From positions 1 to 54,004 of the forward strand of contig NZ_JABUXV010000024.1 of the NCBI RefSeq assembly GCF_014897705.1: a stretch of DNA of 54,004 nt, read 5' to 3'. Of the stretch, positions 40,501-49,851 are shown in pieces; positions within the stretch are counted from its first letter, which is position 1; every line of letters begins with the position of its first letter. The notes under the pieces are model-generated. The model did no database searches. It was given only the letters and a program-made list of their open reading frames with translations, and was not told the origin of the DNA. This DNA comes from Brachybacterium sp. FME24. Lineage in GTDB: Bacteria; Actinomycetota; Actinomycetes; Actinomycetales; Dermabacteraceae. The position numbers were made by a program, and so were the translations under genes.

Positions 40501-41355
40501 TCAGCCCTTGACCGAGCCGGCGGTCATACCGCGCACCAGGAACCGTTGGAGGCCGAAGAACACGAGCATCGGGATCACCATGGAGATGAAGGCGCCGGCG
40601 GTGAGGAGCTCGGCTCCCTGCCCCTGAGTGCCCAGCATCTGCTGCAGGCTCACGATGATCGTCTTGTTGTCCCCGCCGCCCAGGAACAGCTTGGCGATGA
40701 GCAGGTCGTTCCACACCCAGAGGAACTGCAGGGTGGCGAACGCCGCGATCGCCGGTGAGGCCATCGGCGCCACCAGACGCCAGAAGGTCTGGAAATGGGA
40801 AGCACCGTCGATCTTCGCGCTCTCCACCACCGAGTTCGGGAGGGTGGACATGTAGTTGCGCAGCGTGTAGACCGCCAGCGGCATGCCGAAGCCGGTGTGC
40901 AGCATCCACACCGCGACGAACTGGCCGTTGATCCCGAGCCCGCGCGGGCCCAGCAGGTCCAGCATCGGCTGGAAGGACACCTGGATCGGCACCACCATCA
41001 CCGCGACGATCGCGATGAACAGCACGTCCTTGCCACGGAACTCGATGAAGGTGAACGCGTAGGCGGCGAAGGCGGCGAACATGATCGGCAGCACCGTCGC
41101 CGGCACCGCCACCACGATCGAGTTGATCAGCGACCCCGAGATCGAGGGGTCCCCGAGCACGGTGGCGTAGTTGTCGAAGGTCCAGCCGCCCTCCCAGAGG
41201 CTGCTCCACCAGCCCGTCGAGGCAGCTGCCTCGCGGGAGCGGAAGCTCGTCACCAGCAGCCCGATCGTGGGGACCGTCCACAGCAGCGCCAGCAGCGGCA
41301 TCGTGATGGTGGCGACGAGCGAACGCTTGCGCCCGTCCTTCATGGTCCCGTTCAT
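40501..41355 (-). CDS. Sugar ABC transporter permease (MalG type)
   Basis: About 284 residues from the ATG at 41353-41355 (AGGAGG, seven bases), overlapping the upstream permease by four bases (ATGA). Six membrane helices. The EAA loop VVESAKIDGASHFQTFWRLVAPMASPA, which docks the ATPase, is intact. A C-terminal SVKG ends it, as in alpha-glucoside/maltose-type permeases. Confidence 0.92.
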   Translation of the reverse strand: MNGTMKDGRKRSLVATITMPLLALLWTVPTIGLLVTSFRSREAAASTGWWSSLWEGGWTFDNYATVLGDPSISGSLINSIVVAVPATVLPIMFAAFAAYAFTFIEFRGKDVLFIAIVAVMVVPIQVSFQPMLDLLGPRGLGINGQFVAVWMLHTGFGMPLAVYTLRNYMSTLPNSVVESAKIDGASHFQTFWRLVAPMASPAIAAFATLQFLWVWNDLLIAKLFLGGGDNKTIIVSLQQMLGTQGQGAELLTAGAFISMVIPMLVFFGLQRFLVRGMTAGSVKG

Positions 41356-42515
41356 CGGTTCGCCTCCTGGGCCCTGAAGCTCTTGACCTGGTAGATGAGG
41401 ATCGGAATCACCATCAGGAGGAGCACGACGACGACGGCCGAGGCCTGGCCGGCCTGCTGATCGGTGAACAGCTTCCGGAAGAAGAGGTTCGCGATCACGT
41501 CGGAGTTGTACAGGCCGTTGGTGGTCACGTAGATGATGTCGAAGACCTTCAGCACCAGGATCAGCACCGTGATCAGCACGGCGATGAGCGTGGTCCTCAC
41601 CTGCGGGAAGATGACCTGCCAGAAGATGCGCAGCTCGCTGGCACCGTCCATGCGTCCGGCCTCGACGGTGTCCTCCGGGACGCCCTTGATCGCCGAGCTC
41701 AGCAGCACCATGGCGAAGCCGGTCTGGAGCCAGATCAGGATCACCATCAGCACCAGCGAGTTCAGTCGCCCGGACTCGATCTGGTACCAGGGCTGCGGAT
41801 CGCCGCCCAGTGCCGTCACGATCGCGTTGAGCAGGCCCGTCTGGGAGTCGCCGGGCGAGTTGTAGGCATACACCAGGCCCCAGATCGTCGCCGCTCCCAC
41901 GAAGCTGATCGCCATCGGCAGGAAGATCAGCGACTTCGCGGTCTTCTCCCCGGAGGGGGAGAGCTTGTCGGCGAGCACCGCGACCGCGAGGCCGAAGGCG
42001 ACCGTGACGACCGGGACGATGAGGATCCACAGGAAGTTGTTCAGCAGCGCCGACCAGAAGGCGCCGCTGCCGAAGATCGCCGTGTAGTTGTCCAGGCCCA
42101 CCCAGTCGGTCGAATCATCGTTGGCGAAGGAGTACACGATCGTCTGCACGGTCGGGTACAGCAGGAAGATCGCGATCAGGCTGAATCCCGGCAGCAGGAA
42201 CGCGTAGGGGATCAGCCCCTCGGCGAACCTCGTGGGGAAACCCTCGATGCACAGGTTCAGGAAATAGAAGAACACCAGCGATCCGCCGATGCCGATGACC
42301 AGGCCCAGGACGCCGATCAGGATCCCCGAGTTCAGGAACCAGTGCGGGTAGTAGGCGAACGCGAGGAACGCGTTGCACACGAACCAGGCCGTGACCGCCA
42401 TGCCGACGGCGCCGACGATCACCCTCACCGGGCGGGCGGGTGACCCCTTGTGCTCGTTCCGCTCCAGGGGTGCGGAACCGTCCGACCCCTGCTGGGTGGA
42501 GGCCGCGGTGGTCAC
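41352..42515 (-). CDS. Sugar ABC transporter permease (MalF type)
   Basis: About 387 residues from a GTG at 42513-42515 that overlaps the binding-protein stop (GTGA). An extended N-terminus with two extra hydrophobic segments (VIVGAVGMAVTAWFVCNAFL and LIGVLGLVIGIGGSLVFFYF) precedes the six-helix core, as in AglF-type subunits. The EAA loop is DTVEAGRMDGASELRIFWQVIFPQ. Forms the channel with the MalG-type partner. Confidence 0.91.
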   Translation of the reverse strand: MTTAASTQQGSDGSAPLERNEHKGSPARPVRVIVGAVGMAVTAWFVCNAFLAFAYYPHWFLNSGILIGVLGLVIGIGGSLVFFYFLNLCIEGFPTRFAEGLIPYAFLLPGFSLIAIFLLYPTVQTIVYSFANDDSTDWVGLDNYTAIFGSGAFWSALLNNFLWILIVPVVTVAFGLAVAVLADKLSPSGEKTAKSLIFLPMAISFVGAATIWGLVYAYNSPGDSQTGLLNAIVTALGGDPQPWYQIESGRLNSLVLMVILIWLQTGFAMVLLSSAIKGVPEDTVEAGRMDGASELRIFWQVIFPQVRTTLIAVLITVLILVLKVFDIIYVTTNGLYNSDVIANLFFRKLFTDQQAGQASAVVVVLLLMVIPILIYQVKSFRAQEANR

Positions 42516-43858
42516 GTCGGCCACCCGGCCTCGATCTCGTCGCAGACCTCCTGCGACGTCTTCGACCCCTGCAGCCACTCGACCATTCCCGTCCAGAAGG
42601 ACCCGCCGCCCACGGCAGTCGGCATCAGGTCCGAGCCGTCGTACCGGAACACCTGGGCGTTCGAGGCGATCTTGGCGACCTGCTGGGTGATCGCGTCGGA
42701 GTACAGGGTCTGATCGAAGGTGCGGTGAGGGCTGAGCCAGCCGCCGGCCTGCGCCCACTCCCCACCGAAGGCATCCGAGGTCAGGAACTCCATGACCTTC
42801 ACGCTGTCGTCGTTGAGGGCGAAGAGGGCAGCGAGATCGCCACCGCCGAGGATCGGCTGGCCATCGAAGCCGCCCTCCCAGGTGGGCATCGCATAGACGC
42901 CGACCTCCTCGTCCATGTTCGCCTGGACATCCTCCGGGAGGAATCCGGTGACGAAGTTGCCCTGGCGCACCAGCATCGCCTTGGGCGGGTCCTCGAACAG
43001 GGGCAGGGGAGCCTCGGAGAACGGGGTGTTGATGATCCCGTCGGTCCCGCCCAGCACGTTTCCCTCGCCCTTGAGCAGGTCGCCGGCGATGTCGAAGACC
43101 TCCACGACTTCCTTCGCGTTGAAGGGGATGCGGTGCTTGGTCCAGTCGTCGTAGACGACGGGGCCGTGGACCCGGAGCATGAGCTCCTCGATCCAGTCGG
43201 TGCCCACCCATCCGGTGGCCTGCCCGTCGTCCCAGCCGTCGGACCACGGCGCGATGCCGTCGGCCTTGATCTGCTCGGTGATCTCGGTGAGCTCCTGCAT
43301 GGTCGCGGGCTCCGCGGAGTAGCCGCCCGCCTCGTACGCCTTCTTCGGATACCAGATGAGGGACTTGCAGGCCATGCGCATCGGGGCGCCGTAGACGCGC
43401 CCTTCGAACCGTGCCGAATCGAGGAAGCCGGGGATCAGGGTCGAATTCAGGGCGTCGTAGTCCAGGAACGCGTCGATCGGCGTGATCAGCCCCTTCCCGG
43501 CGAGGTCGAACATGCCGCCGGGCTGCGGGAACAGGGCGATGTCCGGTGCGTCGCCGGCTCCGGCGCGCTGCTGGATGGTGTTGGTGAAGTCCTTGTCGGG
43601 GGTGTAGTTGATAGTGATCTTCGCATCGGCCTCGAACTTCTCGAGGGAGGCCATGAAGGCTTCCTGCTCCTGGCCGCCGAAGGCCCCGAGGATGCTCACC
43701 GAGCCGTTTCCCGGGGTGTCGCCGGGCGTGTACTTCTCGCCGCCGCCACCGCCTCCTCCACTGCTGGGGTCAGGGTTCTGCAGGCATCCGGTCATCCCCA
43801 GCGCCGCGGTGGCCGCGGCGCCGGTCATGATCGTGCGCCGGCTGAGACGTCGATCCAT
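42512..43858 (-). CDS. Sugar ABC transporter substrate-binding lipoprotein
   Basis: About 448 residues from the ATG at 43856-43858 (AAGGAG, five bases). The signal peptide has RRLSRR before the hydrophobic core and a lipobox GMTGC, so it may go through the Tat route as a lipoprotein. A Gly/Ser linker follows, then an extracellular solute-binding domain of family 1 (AglE-like): SVSILGAFGGQEQEAF, DAPDIALFPQPGG, KSLIWYPKKAYEAGG. The sugar, perhaps an alpha-glucoside, is inferred only from family resemblance. No ATPase gene follows; such operons usually share MsiK. Confidence 0.92.
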   Translation of the reverse strand: MDRRLSRRTIMTGAAATAALGMTGCLQNPDPSSGGGGGGGEKYTPGDTPGNGSVSILGAFGGQEQEAFMASLEKFEADAKITINYTPDKDFTNTIQQRAGAGDAPDIALFPQPGGMFDLAGKGLITPIDAFLDYDALNSTLIPGFLDSARFEGRVYGAPMRMACKSLIWYPKKAYEAGGYSAEPATMQELTEITEQIKADGIAPWSDGWDDGQATGWVGTDWIEELMLRVHGPVVYDDWTKHRIPFNAKEVVEVFDIAGDLLKGEGNVLGGTDGIINTPFSEAPLPLFEDPPKAMLVRQGNFVTGFLPEDVQANMDEEVGVYAMPTWEGGFDGQPILGGGDLAALFALNDDSVKVMEFLTSDAFGGEWAQAGGWLSPHRTFDQTLYSDAITQQVAKIASNAQVFRYDGSDLMPTAVGGGSFWTGMVEWLQGSKTSQEVCDEIEAGWPT

Positions 43859-44122
43859 GATCACTCCTTCGTGAGTCAACAACGAGCTCTTGGTCACACT
43901 GTAGGCCGCTTCCGCAGGTGATCGAGCCATCGCGGCTCGGTGACCACGATTCTCGTGCGCCCCGTGACCACCTCGTGACCCGTGGTGAGCAGCTGTGACC
44001 GCGACGGGGGCGATTCGTGACATTCCGGTCATAGGTGCCGGGCGGGAGACGCGGACGACGACACGGGCCGACGACGGCGGGGAGCGCGACACCAGGACGG
44101 GCGATGGCAGCACGGACGACGA
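43859..44122 (-). promoter_or_regulatory. Promoter region of the sugar operon with GTGACC direct repeats
   Basis: A -10 candidate TACAGT (complement of 43898-43903) would give a short leader of about 33 bases. Upstream, GTGACC occurs at 43940, 43964, 43975 and 43995, and GTGACA at 44017, all in one orientation, with spacings of 24, 11, 20 and 22 bases. A single inverted GGTCAC sits at 43892. The array looks like a multi-site operator for a sugar regulator. No gene is seen in this stretch. Confidence 0.5.
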
Positions 44123-44154
44123 CAGGGGCACGGACCTGATGGTCCGTGCCCCTG
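44123..44154 (-). terminator. Second hairpin downstream of topA
   Basis: A perfect 14-bp stem (44123-44136 with 44141-44154), loop TGAT. It backs up the first topA terminator at 44182. Confidence 0.75.
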
Positions 44155-44181
44155 TTCCCGGGGGCTCCTGATCGGAGCCCT

Positions 44182-44214
44182 CCGCTCGGACCCTGTGGCT
44201 CAGGGTCCGAGCGG
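44182..44214 (-). terminator. Terminator of topA
   Basis: A perfect 14-bp stem (44182-44195 with 44201-44214) and five-base loop, immediately after the topA stop codon. Confidence 0.85.
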
Positions 44215-44216
44215 CC

Positions 44217-46937
44217 TCACTTCTTCGCGGTGGTGCTCTTCTTCGTCGTCGTGCTCTTCTTGGCGGGAGCCTTGCGCTTGGCGGCTGGCTTCTTCGCGGG
44301 ACCCTTCGCCCGCTTCTCCGCGAGCTTCTCGATGGCGACCTTCTCGGTGATCTCCTCGACGGTCTCCGACGCGCGCAGCGAGACGTTCGTGGTGCCATCG
44401 GTGATGTAGGCCCCGAAGCGGCCGTCCTTGATCACGATCGGCTTCTCGCTGGTGGGATCGGTGCCGAGCTCCTTGAGCGGCGGCTTCGCGGCGGCGCGCC
44501 CCCGGGTCTTGGGCTGCGCGTAGAGCTTCTCCGCCTCCTCCATGGTGACGGTGAACAGCTGCTCCTCCGACTCCAGCGACCGCGAGTCCGTGCCCTTCTT
44601 GAGATACGGGCCGTACCGGCCGTTCTGCGCGGTGACCTCGGTGCCGTCCTCCGTCGTGCCGACCACCCGCGGGAGGCTCAACAGCTTCAGGGCATCCTCG
44701 AGCGTGATGGTCGCCAGCTCCATGGTCTTCAGCAGCGAGCCGGTGCGGGGCTTGGGCTGCTTGGCCTTGGCGACCTTCTTGCCGCCGTTCTCCTCCGGAT
44801 CGGGCAGGATCTCGGTGACGTACGGGCCGAAGCGGCCGTCCTTGGCGACGATCTCGTGGCCGGTCTCCGGACCGGTGCCCAGCACCTTGCCGTCGTCCTT
44901 GGCGCGCTCGAGCATCTCGGTGGCGAGCGCGACGGTCAGCTCGTCGGGGGCGACGTCGTCGGAGACCGAGGACCGCTGCGGATCCGCCCCCTCGATGAGC
45001 TCGCCGTTCTCGTCCCGGGCGGCACGCTCGACGTAGGCCCCGTAACGGCCCACGCGCAGCGTGATGCCCTCGCCGATGTCGATGCTGTTGATCGCGCGGG
45101 CATCGATGTCGCCCAGGTCGTCGACCATGGGCTTGAGGCCGATCGGGCCGTCGGTGCCATCGGAGTGGTAGAAGTTCTTGAGGTACTCCGCACGGCTCAG
45201 CTCGCCCTGGGCCATGCGGTCCAGCTGCTGCTCCATCTGCGCGGTGAAGTCGTAGTCGATGAACGCCCCGAAGTGCTCCTCGAGCAGGCGCACCACGGCG
45301 AAGGCCACCCAGCTGGGCACGAGGGCGGTGCCACGGCGCAGCACATAGCCACGGTCCTGCACGGTGGCGACGGTGGAGGCGTAGGTCGAGGGGCGGCCGA
45401 TGCCGCGCTCCTCGAGGGCCCGCACCAGCGAGGCCTCGGTGTAGCGCGGGGGAGGCGTGGTGGAGTGGCCGTCCGGGATCAGCTCGCGGGTGTCGAGCTT
45501 CTGGCCCTCCTCCATCTGCGGCAGGCGCTTGTCGCCCTTGCCCTCGGCCTCGTCGGAGCCGTAGCGGCTCGCGTCGCGACCCTCCTCGTAGGCGGCGAGG
45601 AAGCCGCGGAAGGTGATCACGGTGCCGGCGGCGCGGAACGTCGCGGTGCGGTCCTTCTGCTCCAGCTGCAGCTCGACCGTCGAGGTGGTGCCCTTCGCGT
45701 CGGCCATCTGCGAGGCGACGGTGCGCTTCCAGATCAGCTCGTAGAGACGGAACTCGTCGCCCGAGAGGGAGCCGGACACGTCGGCCGGGGTACGGAAGCG
45801 GTCGCCCGCGGGGCGGATCGCCTCGTGCGCCTCCTGGGCGCTCTGCGACTTGGTCTGGTAGTAGCGCGGCTTGTCCGGCACGTACTGGGAGCCGTAGAGC
45901 TCCGCAGCCTGTGCGCGGGAGGCCTTGATGGCCTCGCCGGAGAGCGTCACCGAGTCGGTACGCATGTAGGTGATGTAGCCGTTCTCGTACAGCGACTGCG
46001 CGACCCGCATCGCCTGGCGGGCGCCGAGACGCAGCTTGCGCGAGGCCTCCTGCTGCAGCGAGGAGGTCGTGAACGGAGCCGCCGGGCGGCGGGTGTACGG
46101 CTTGGACTCGAGCGAGGAGACCGTGGCCGGGGCATCGGTCAGCGCCTCGATGAGGGTCCGCGTGGACTCCTCGGTGAGCACGGTCGCCGAGGCGGCCCGG
46201 GGCTTGAGGGTGCCGTCGTCGGCGAAGTCGCTGCCGGAGGCGACACGGGCGCCGTCGACCGTCGCGATCTTCGCGGTGAACTGCTCGGACTCGGCCCCGA
46301 AGGTGCCGGTCACGTCCCAGTAGTCGGCGGCGACGAACGCCATGCGCTCGCGCTCCCGCTCGACCACGAGGCGCGTCGCGACGGACTGCACACGACCGGC
46401 CGACAGGGACGGCTTGATCTTGCGCCACAGCACGGGCGAGAGCTCGAAGCCGACCAGGCGGTCCAGGATGCGGCGGGTCTCCTGCGCGTCGACCAGGTGG
46501 GAGTCGATCTCGCGGGTGTTCTCGAGCGCGGCGAGGATCGCGTCCTTCGTGATCTCGTGGAAGACCATGCGCTTGACGGGCAGGGACTTCTTGGGCTTGA
46601 GGGTCTCCAGGAGGTGCCAGGCGATCGCCTCGCCCTCCCGGTCCTCATCCGTGGCGAGGTAGAGGGTGTCGGCGTCCTTGAGAGCCTTCTTGAGGTCCGC
46701 GACGGTCTTCTTCTTGTCGGGGCTGACGATGTAGTACGGGTCGAACCCGCCGTCCACGTCGACCCCGAACTTGCCGTACGGGCCCTTCTTCATCTCCGCG
46801 GGAAGGTCGCGCGGCACCGGGATGTCACGAATGTGTCCCACCGATGCCTGAACGATGTAGTCGTCCCCCAGGTATCGGCTGATGGTCCGCGCCTTCGCAG
46901 GGGACTCGACGATCACCAGATGCCGTCCGCCAGTCAC
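44217..46937 (-). CDS. topA: DNA topoisomerase I
   Basis: 906 residues from a GTG (46935-46937) with AAGGA upstream. N-terminal Toprim domain (LVIVESPAKARTISRYLG, YLATDEDREGEAIAWHLL) and the core with the catalytic Tyr in GYITYMRTDSV. The C-terminal part has several Toprim C-terminal repeats (GRYGPYL/GRFGPYV units near 580, 640, 720 and 810) and a Lys/Ala-rich basic tail, typical of Actinobacteria in place of zinc fingers. It relaxes negative supercoils through a single-strand break. Confidence 0.97.
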   Translation of the reverse strand: MTGGRHLVIVESPAKARTISRYLGDDYIVQASVGHIRDIPVPRDLPAEMKKGPYGKFGVDVDGGFDPYYIVSPDKKKTVADLKKALKDADTLYLATDEDREGEAIAWHLLETLKPKKSLPVKRMVFHEITKDAILAALENTREIDSHLVDAQETRRILDRLVGFELSPVLWRKIKPSLSAGRVQSVATRLVVERERERMAFVAADYWDVTGTFGAESEQFTAKIATVDGARVASGSDFADDGTLKPRAASATVLTEESTRTLIEALTDAPATVSSLESKPYTRRPAAPFTTSSLQQEASRKLRLGARQAMRVAQSLYENGYITYMRTDSVTLSGEAIKASRAQAAELYGSQYVPDKPRYYQTKSQSAQEAHEAIRPAGDRFRTPADVSGSLSGDEFRLYELIWKRTVASQMADAKGTTSTVELQLEQKDRTATFRAAGTVITFRGFLAAYEEGRDASRYGSDEAEGKGDKRLPQMEEGQKLDTRELIPDGHSTTPPPRYTEASLVRALEERGIGRPSTYASTVATVQDRGYVLRRGTALVPSWVAFAVVRLLEEHFGAFIDYDFTAQMEQQLDRMAQGELSRAEYLKNFYHSDGTDGPIGLKPMVDDLGDIDARAINSIDIGEGITLRVGRYGAYVERAARDENGELIEGADPQRSSVSDDVAPDELTVALATEMLERAKDDGKVLGTGPETGHEIVAKDGRFGPYVTEILPDPEENGGKKVAKAKQPKPRTGSLLKTMELATITLEDALKLLSLPRVVGTTEDGTEVTAQNGRYGPYLKKGTDSRSLESEEQLFTVTMEEAEKLYAQPKTRGRAAAKPPLKELGTDPTSEKPIVIKDGRFGAYITDGTTNVSLRASETVEEITEKVAIEKLAEKRAKGPAKKPAAKRKAPAKKSTTTKKSTTAKK

Positions 46938-47040
46938 GTTGATATGTCCTTCCTCGCCGCGAGACGTCGCGGCCCGTCCGCCGTGGCCGAATGCCGTGGT
47001 CCGGGATCAACCGGACGCATCCTCTGCGCTCGGCGATTGT

Positions 47041-48048
47041 TCACGGTACACGGTCGCCGGGGCTGCTCCTGTGTGACGTCGGCGTGCGCAGAACGAGCAC
47101 CAGCGCCATCCAGGACGCTGTGCCGCCGGCGATCAGAGCGGCCGTGGCGACGAAGGAGGACGTCTGCTGCGCGGCGTCCTGGAGATCCAGCGGGAGGCCC
47201 AGGCCCGCCAGCCCGATCGCGCCGTAGACCACTCCCGCCAGCCCGGCCAGGCCCAGCAGCACGGCGACGACACGATCGGCGGCCCCGGTGCGCAGGTCCA
47301 GCAGGGTGGGGGACTCCGCGGAGGGCCCGGTGGCGGCCCGGGACGCGTCGCGGCGCCGACGCCCGCGCCCGGGGCGCGTCGCATCCCGCGCCAGCCGGTG
47401 CCGCGTGTGCAGGCCATCGATCGCGAGCACCAGCACGGTCCAGCCGGCGACGATGACGATCGCCCCGACGACGTCGCTGGGCCGGTGCCAGCCCAGCACC
47501 AGAGTGCCGACGCCTGCGGCAGCGGTCCAGATCACTCCCAGCGGTGCGAGGAGAGCGCGGAGCCGGCCCGAGGCCAGCACGACGGCGATCATCGCGGTGG
47601 CCGCGAGGGTGGTGTGCCCGGAGGGGAACGAGTTCGGGGTGACCTCGATGCCCGGACCCAGCGCCTCGCGGGTGACGACCAGGTGTTTGACCACCTGGGT
47701 GGTGACGTTCGCGCCGACCACCAGGAGGGCCAGCGGGAGCAGCAGGGTGAGCCGACGACGGATCAGCACCAGGACCAGCGCGAGGGCGAGCAGGCCCGCC
47801 ATGACCGGCACGCTCACCGTCCCCACAGCCAGCTCGGCGTAGTGGGAGAGGCGTCCCTGGTGGTCCTGCGCCCCGGAGAGGATCAGCTGGTCCAGGCGCT
47901 GTCCGCTCGCGGTGCCCACCGAGGTCCGGGCCAGCAGCACGGCCAGGCCCGCGCCGATCACCGCGCACAGCAGGGCCAGCAGCGGACGCGCGAGCGCACC
48001 GGTGCGGCGGCGCCGGGTGCGGGCTCCGGGCCTCGGCGGAGGAGTCAT
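47041..48048 (-). CDS. PAP2-family membrane phosphatase
   Basis: About 335 residues from the ATG at 48046-48048 (GGAGG, eight bases). A GTG at 48121-48123 that overlaps the upstream stop (GTGA) would add 25 acidic residues, and a 24-bp tandem duplication makes the choice uncertain. Around eight membrane helices. The acid-phosphatase motifs are SFPSGHTT and GWHRPSDVVGA; the first motif (KHLVVTREALGPG) is only partly canonical. Such enzymes dephosphorylate lipid phosphates, for example undecaprenyl-PP or phosphatidate. A hydrophilic Arg-rich loop and two extra C-terminal helices extend the usual PAP2 core. Co-transcribed with the methyltransferase gene. Confidence 0.82.
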   Translation of the reverse strand: MTPPPRPGARTRRRRTGALARPLLALLCAVIGAGLAVLLARTSVGTASGQRLDQLILSGAQDHQGRLSHYAELAVGTVSVPVMAGLLALALVLVLIRRRLTLLLPLALLVVGANVTTQVVKHLVVTREALGPGIEVTPNSFPSGHTTLAATAMIAVVLASGRLRALLAPLGVIWTAAAGVGTLVLGWHRPSDVVGAIVIVAGWTVLVLAIDGLHTRHRLARDATRPGRGRRRRDASRAATGPSAESPTLLDLRTGAADRVVAVLLGLAGLAGVVYGAIGLAGLGLPLDLQDAAQQTSSFVATAALIAGGTASWMALVLVLRTPTSHRSSPGDRVP

Positions 48049-48050
48049 GG

Positions 48051-48098
48051 CGTCGTCCTCCAGGGGTGTGGCCCCGTCGTCCTCCGGGGGTGTGGTCC
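48051..48098. repeat. 24-bp imperfect tandem duplication at the PAP2 start
   Basis: 48051-48074 and 48075-48098 are two near-identical 24-bp units, each carrying a GGAGGACGAC-type ribosome-site sequence on the minus strand. The unit length keeps the frame. Confidence 0.7.
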
Positions 48099-48119
48099 CG
48101 GCGCGGTCATCCGGCGCGT

Positions 48120-49775
48120 TCACAGGCGGACCATCCCGGTGCGGACGAGGTCGCGCACGACCGGGAGCACCTGGTCACGTGCCTCGTCGGGGTCCGCGTC
48201 GGTGAGGGCGCACACCGCGGCGAGCACCTGGCCGAGGGTGAGGGTCCCGTCCAGGGCGCCGACGGTCGCGGCGAGCACCTGGTCGGCCCGGACGGTGCGG
48301 GCGAAGCCGGCGCCCTGGACGAGCTCGATGAGCATCGGGTCCCACTGCCCGGGGGTGAGGTGACGGCGTTCGACGACGTCGGCGGCGCGGACCAGCCGGC
48401 GCGCGACGAGGGCGTCGTCGTCCATCCCGGCGAGGACGTCGAGTGCGAGCAGGCTCTCGGCCAGGTGCACGCCGAGAGTCCCGGTCCCGGTGCCGGTGGC
48501 CTCCTCGGTGCGCAGCACGCCCATGCGCGGCCCTGCGCTGTCGGAGCCCACAGCGTCGGGGCCGTCAGGCCGACGCAGCAGGAGGTAGCCGAAGCCGATG
48601 CCCTCGACGTCGCGCCCGGCGAAGTCGTCGAGCCAGGCCGCCTGGAGGTCCGACCAGCGGGGATCGCGGTCGGTGACGCCGCCGTCGCGGACCCAGGTCT
48701 CCGCGTACTGGACGGGATCCTCCTGCTCGCGCTGGATGACCCATGAGTCCACGCCGTCCGCCGAGGCGGTGGCGAGCCAGGCGCGGGGGTGCTCGTCCCA
48801 CTCGCCTCCGCGGGGGATCTCCCAGTTGCCGAGCATCACGGCGCTGCCGCCCGATGCCAGGTGCGCGGGCAGGCCGGTGAGCAGCTCGGCGAGCAGGGTG
48901 TCGCCGGCGCGGCCCCCGTCGCGGTAGGTCCAGGTCGTCTCGGGGGTTGTCGGCTCGTCCCCGACCCCGTGCTCCGGCGCCGCCGCTGCACGCCGCGGGG
49001 TGATCACGAAGGGCGGATTGGAGACGATGAGGTCGAAGGTCTCTCCCGCCACGGGATCCAGCAGGGAGCCCTGGCGCAGCTCGAGGTCGACCTCGTTGAG
49101 AGCCGCGTTGAAGGCCGCGAAGGCGAGGGCGCGCTCGGAGAGGTCGGTCGCGACCACGTGCTCGGCGTGGCGGGAGGCGTGCAGCGCCTGGATGCCGCCG
49201 CCGCAGCCGAGGTCCAGCACGCGGCCCACCGCGGCTCGCGGCGTGATCCGCGCGAGGGTCAGAGAGGCGCCGCCGACCCCCAGCACGTGCTCCGGGCCCA
49301 GGGCGCGACCGGTGGCCAGCTCGGAGAGGTCCGAGGCGATCCACCAGGAGATCTCGCCGGCGTCGTCGCTCGCGGAGTACGGCGCGAGATCGACCAGTGC
49401 GCGCAGCGGGCTGTCGGGGTCGTCGGCCTCGTGATCGTCCTCGCCCCGATGGGCGGGGAGCGACGCCGGGCCGACGAGCCCCAGCTGCAGCGCTCCGTCC
49501 GCCCCGAGGGTGGGCAGGACTGCACGGACGAGGGAGTACGGGACGACGTCCCCGAGGACGAACAGCCGGAACAGCACGGCGGCCGGATCCGACTGCGCTG
49601 CCAGCGCGCGCCGGGCGGGGATCGGGTTCTCGCGGCGCAGCGCGGCGAGCGCGACCGGGCCCAGGAGGGACTCCGTGGTCTCGACCGTGTAGCGGGCCGT
49701 GCGGAGGTCGGCGCGCAGGGCGGCGACCTGGTCGGGCAGCGCCTGTGGGGGCGCGGTGGAGATGTCGGGGGACAT
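48120..49775 (-). CDS. Class I SAM-dependent methyltransferase (DUF7059-type N-terminus)
   Basis: About 551 residues. The first ~160 residues are the helical extension typical of actinobacterial members. The Rossmann methyltransferase has motif I VLDLGCGGGIQALH, the acidic VVATDLSERAL and the motif-IV NPPF in IVSNPPFVITPRR, as in N6-adenine/RsmC/PrmC-type enzymes. A C-terminal domain of ~200 residues follows. The substrate (rRNA, protein or DNA) is unknown. The ATG at 49773-49775 has no ribosome site; CACAAT seven bases upstream suggests a leaderless start. Divergent from the helicase gene. Confidence 0.83.
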   Translation of the reverse strand: MSPDISTAPPQALPDQVAALRADLRTARYTVETTESLLGPVALAALRRENPIPARRALAAQSDPAAVLFRLFVLGDVVPYSLVRAVLPTLGADGALQLGLVGPASLPAHRGEDDHEADDPDSPLRALVDLAPYSASDDAGEISWWIASDLSELATGRALGPEHVLGVGGASLTLARITPRAAVGRVLDLGCGGGIQALHASRHAEHVVATDLSERALAFAAFNAALNEVDLELRQGSLLDPVAGETFDLIVSNPPFVITPRRAAAAPEHGVGDEPTTPETTWTYRDGGRAGDTLLAELLTGLPAHLASGGSAVMLGNWEIPRGGEWDEHPRAWLATASADGVDSWVIQREQEDPVQYAETWVRDGGVTDRDPRWSDLQAAWLDDFAGRDVEGIGFGYLLLRRPDGPDAVGSDSAGPRMGVLRTEEATGTGTGTLGVHLAESLLALDVLAGMDDDALVARRLVRAADVVERRHLTPGQWDPMLIELVQGAGFARTVRADQVLAATVGALDGTLTLGQVLAAVCALTDADPDEARDQVLPVVRDLVRTGMVRL

Positions 49776-49851
49776 GGCTACGATTGTGCCCCAGCCGCCT
49801 GCCTCCGGAACGGAGCGCAGGTGTGGGAAATGCACAGGGAATGGGGAGTCG

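Noticed and set aside
44856..47456. 866-codon plus-strand ORF antisense to topA
   Set aside because: It is a shadow of topA and the PAP2 gene, with no domain and no ribosome site.
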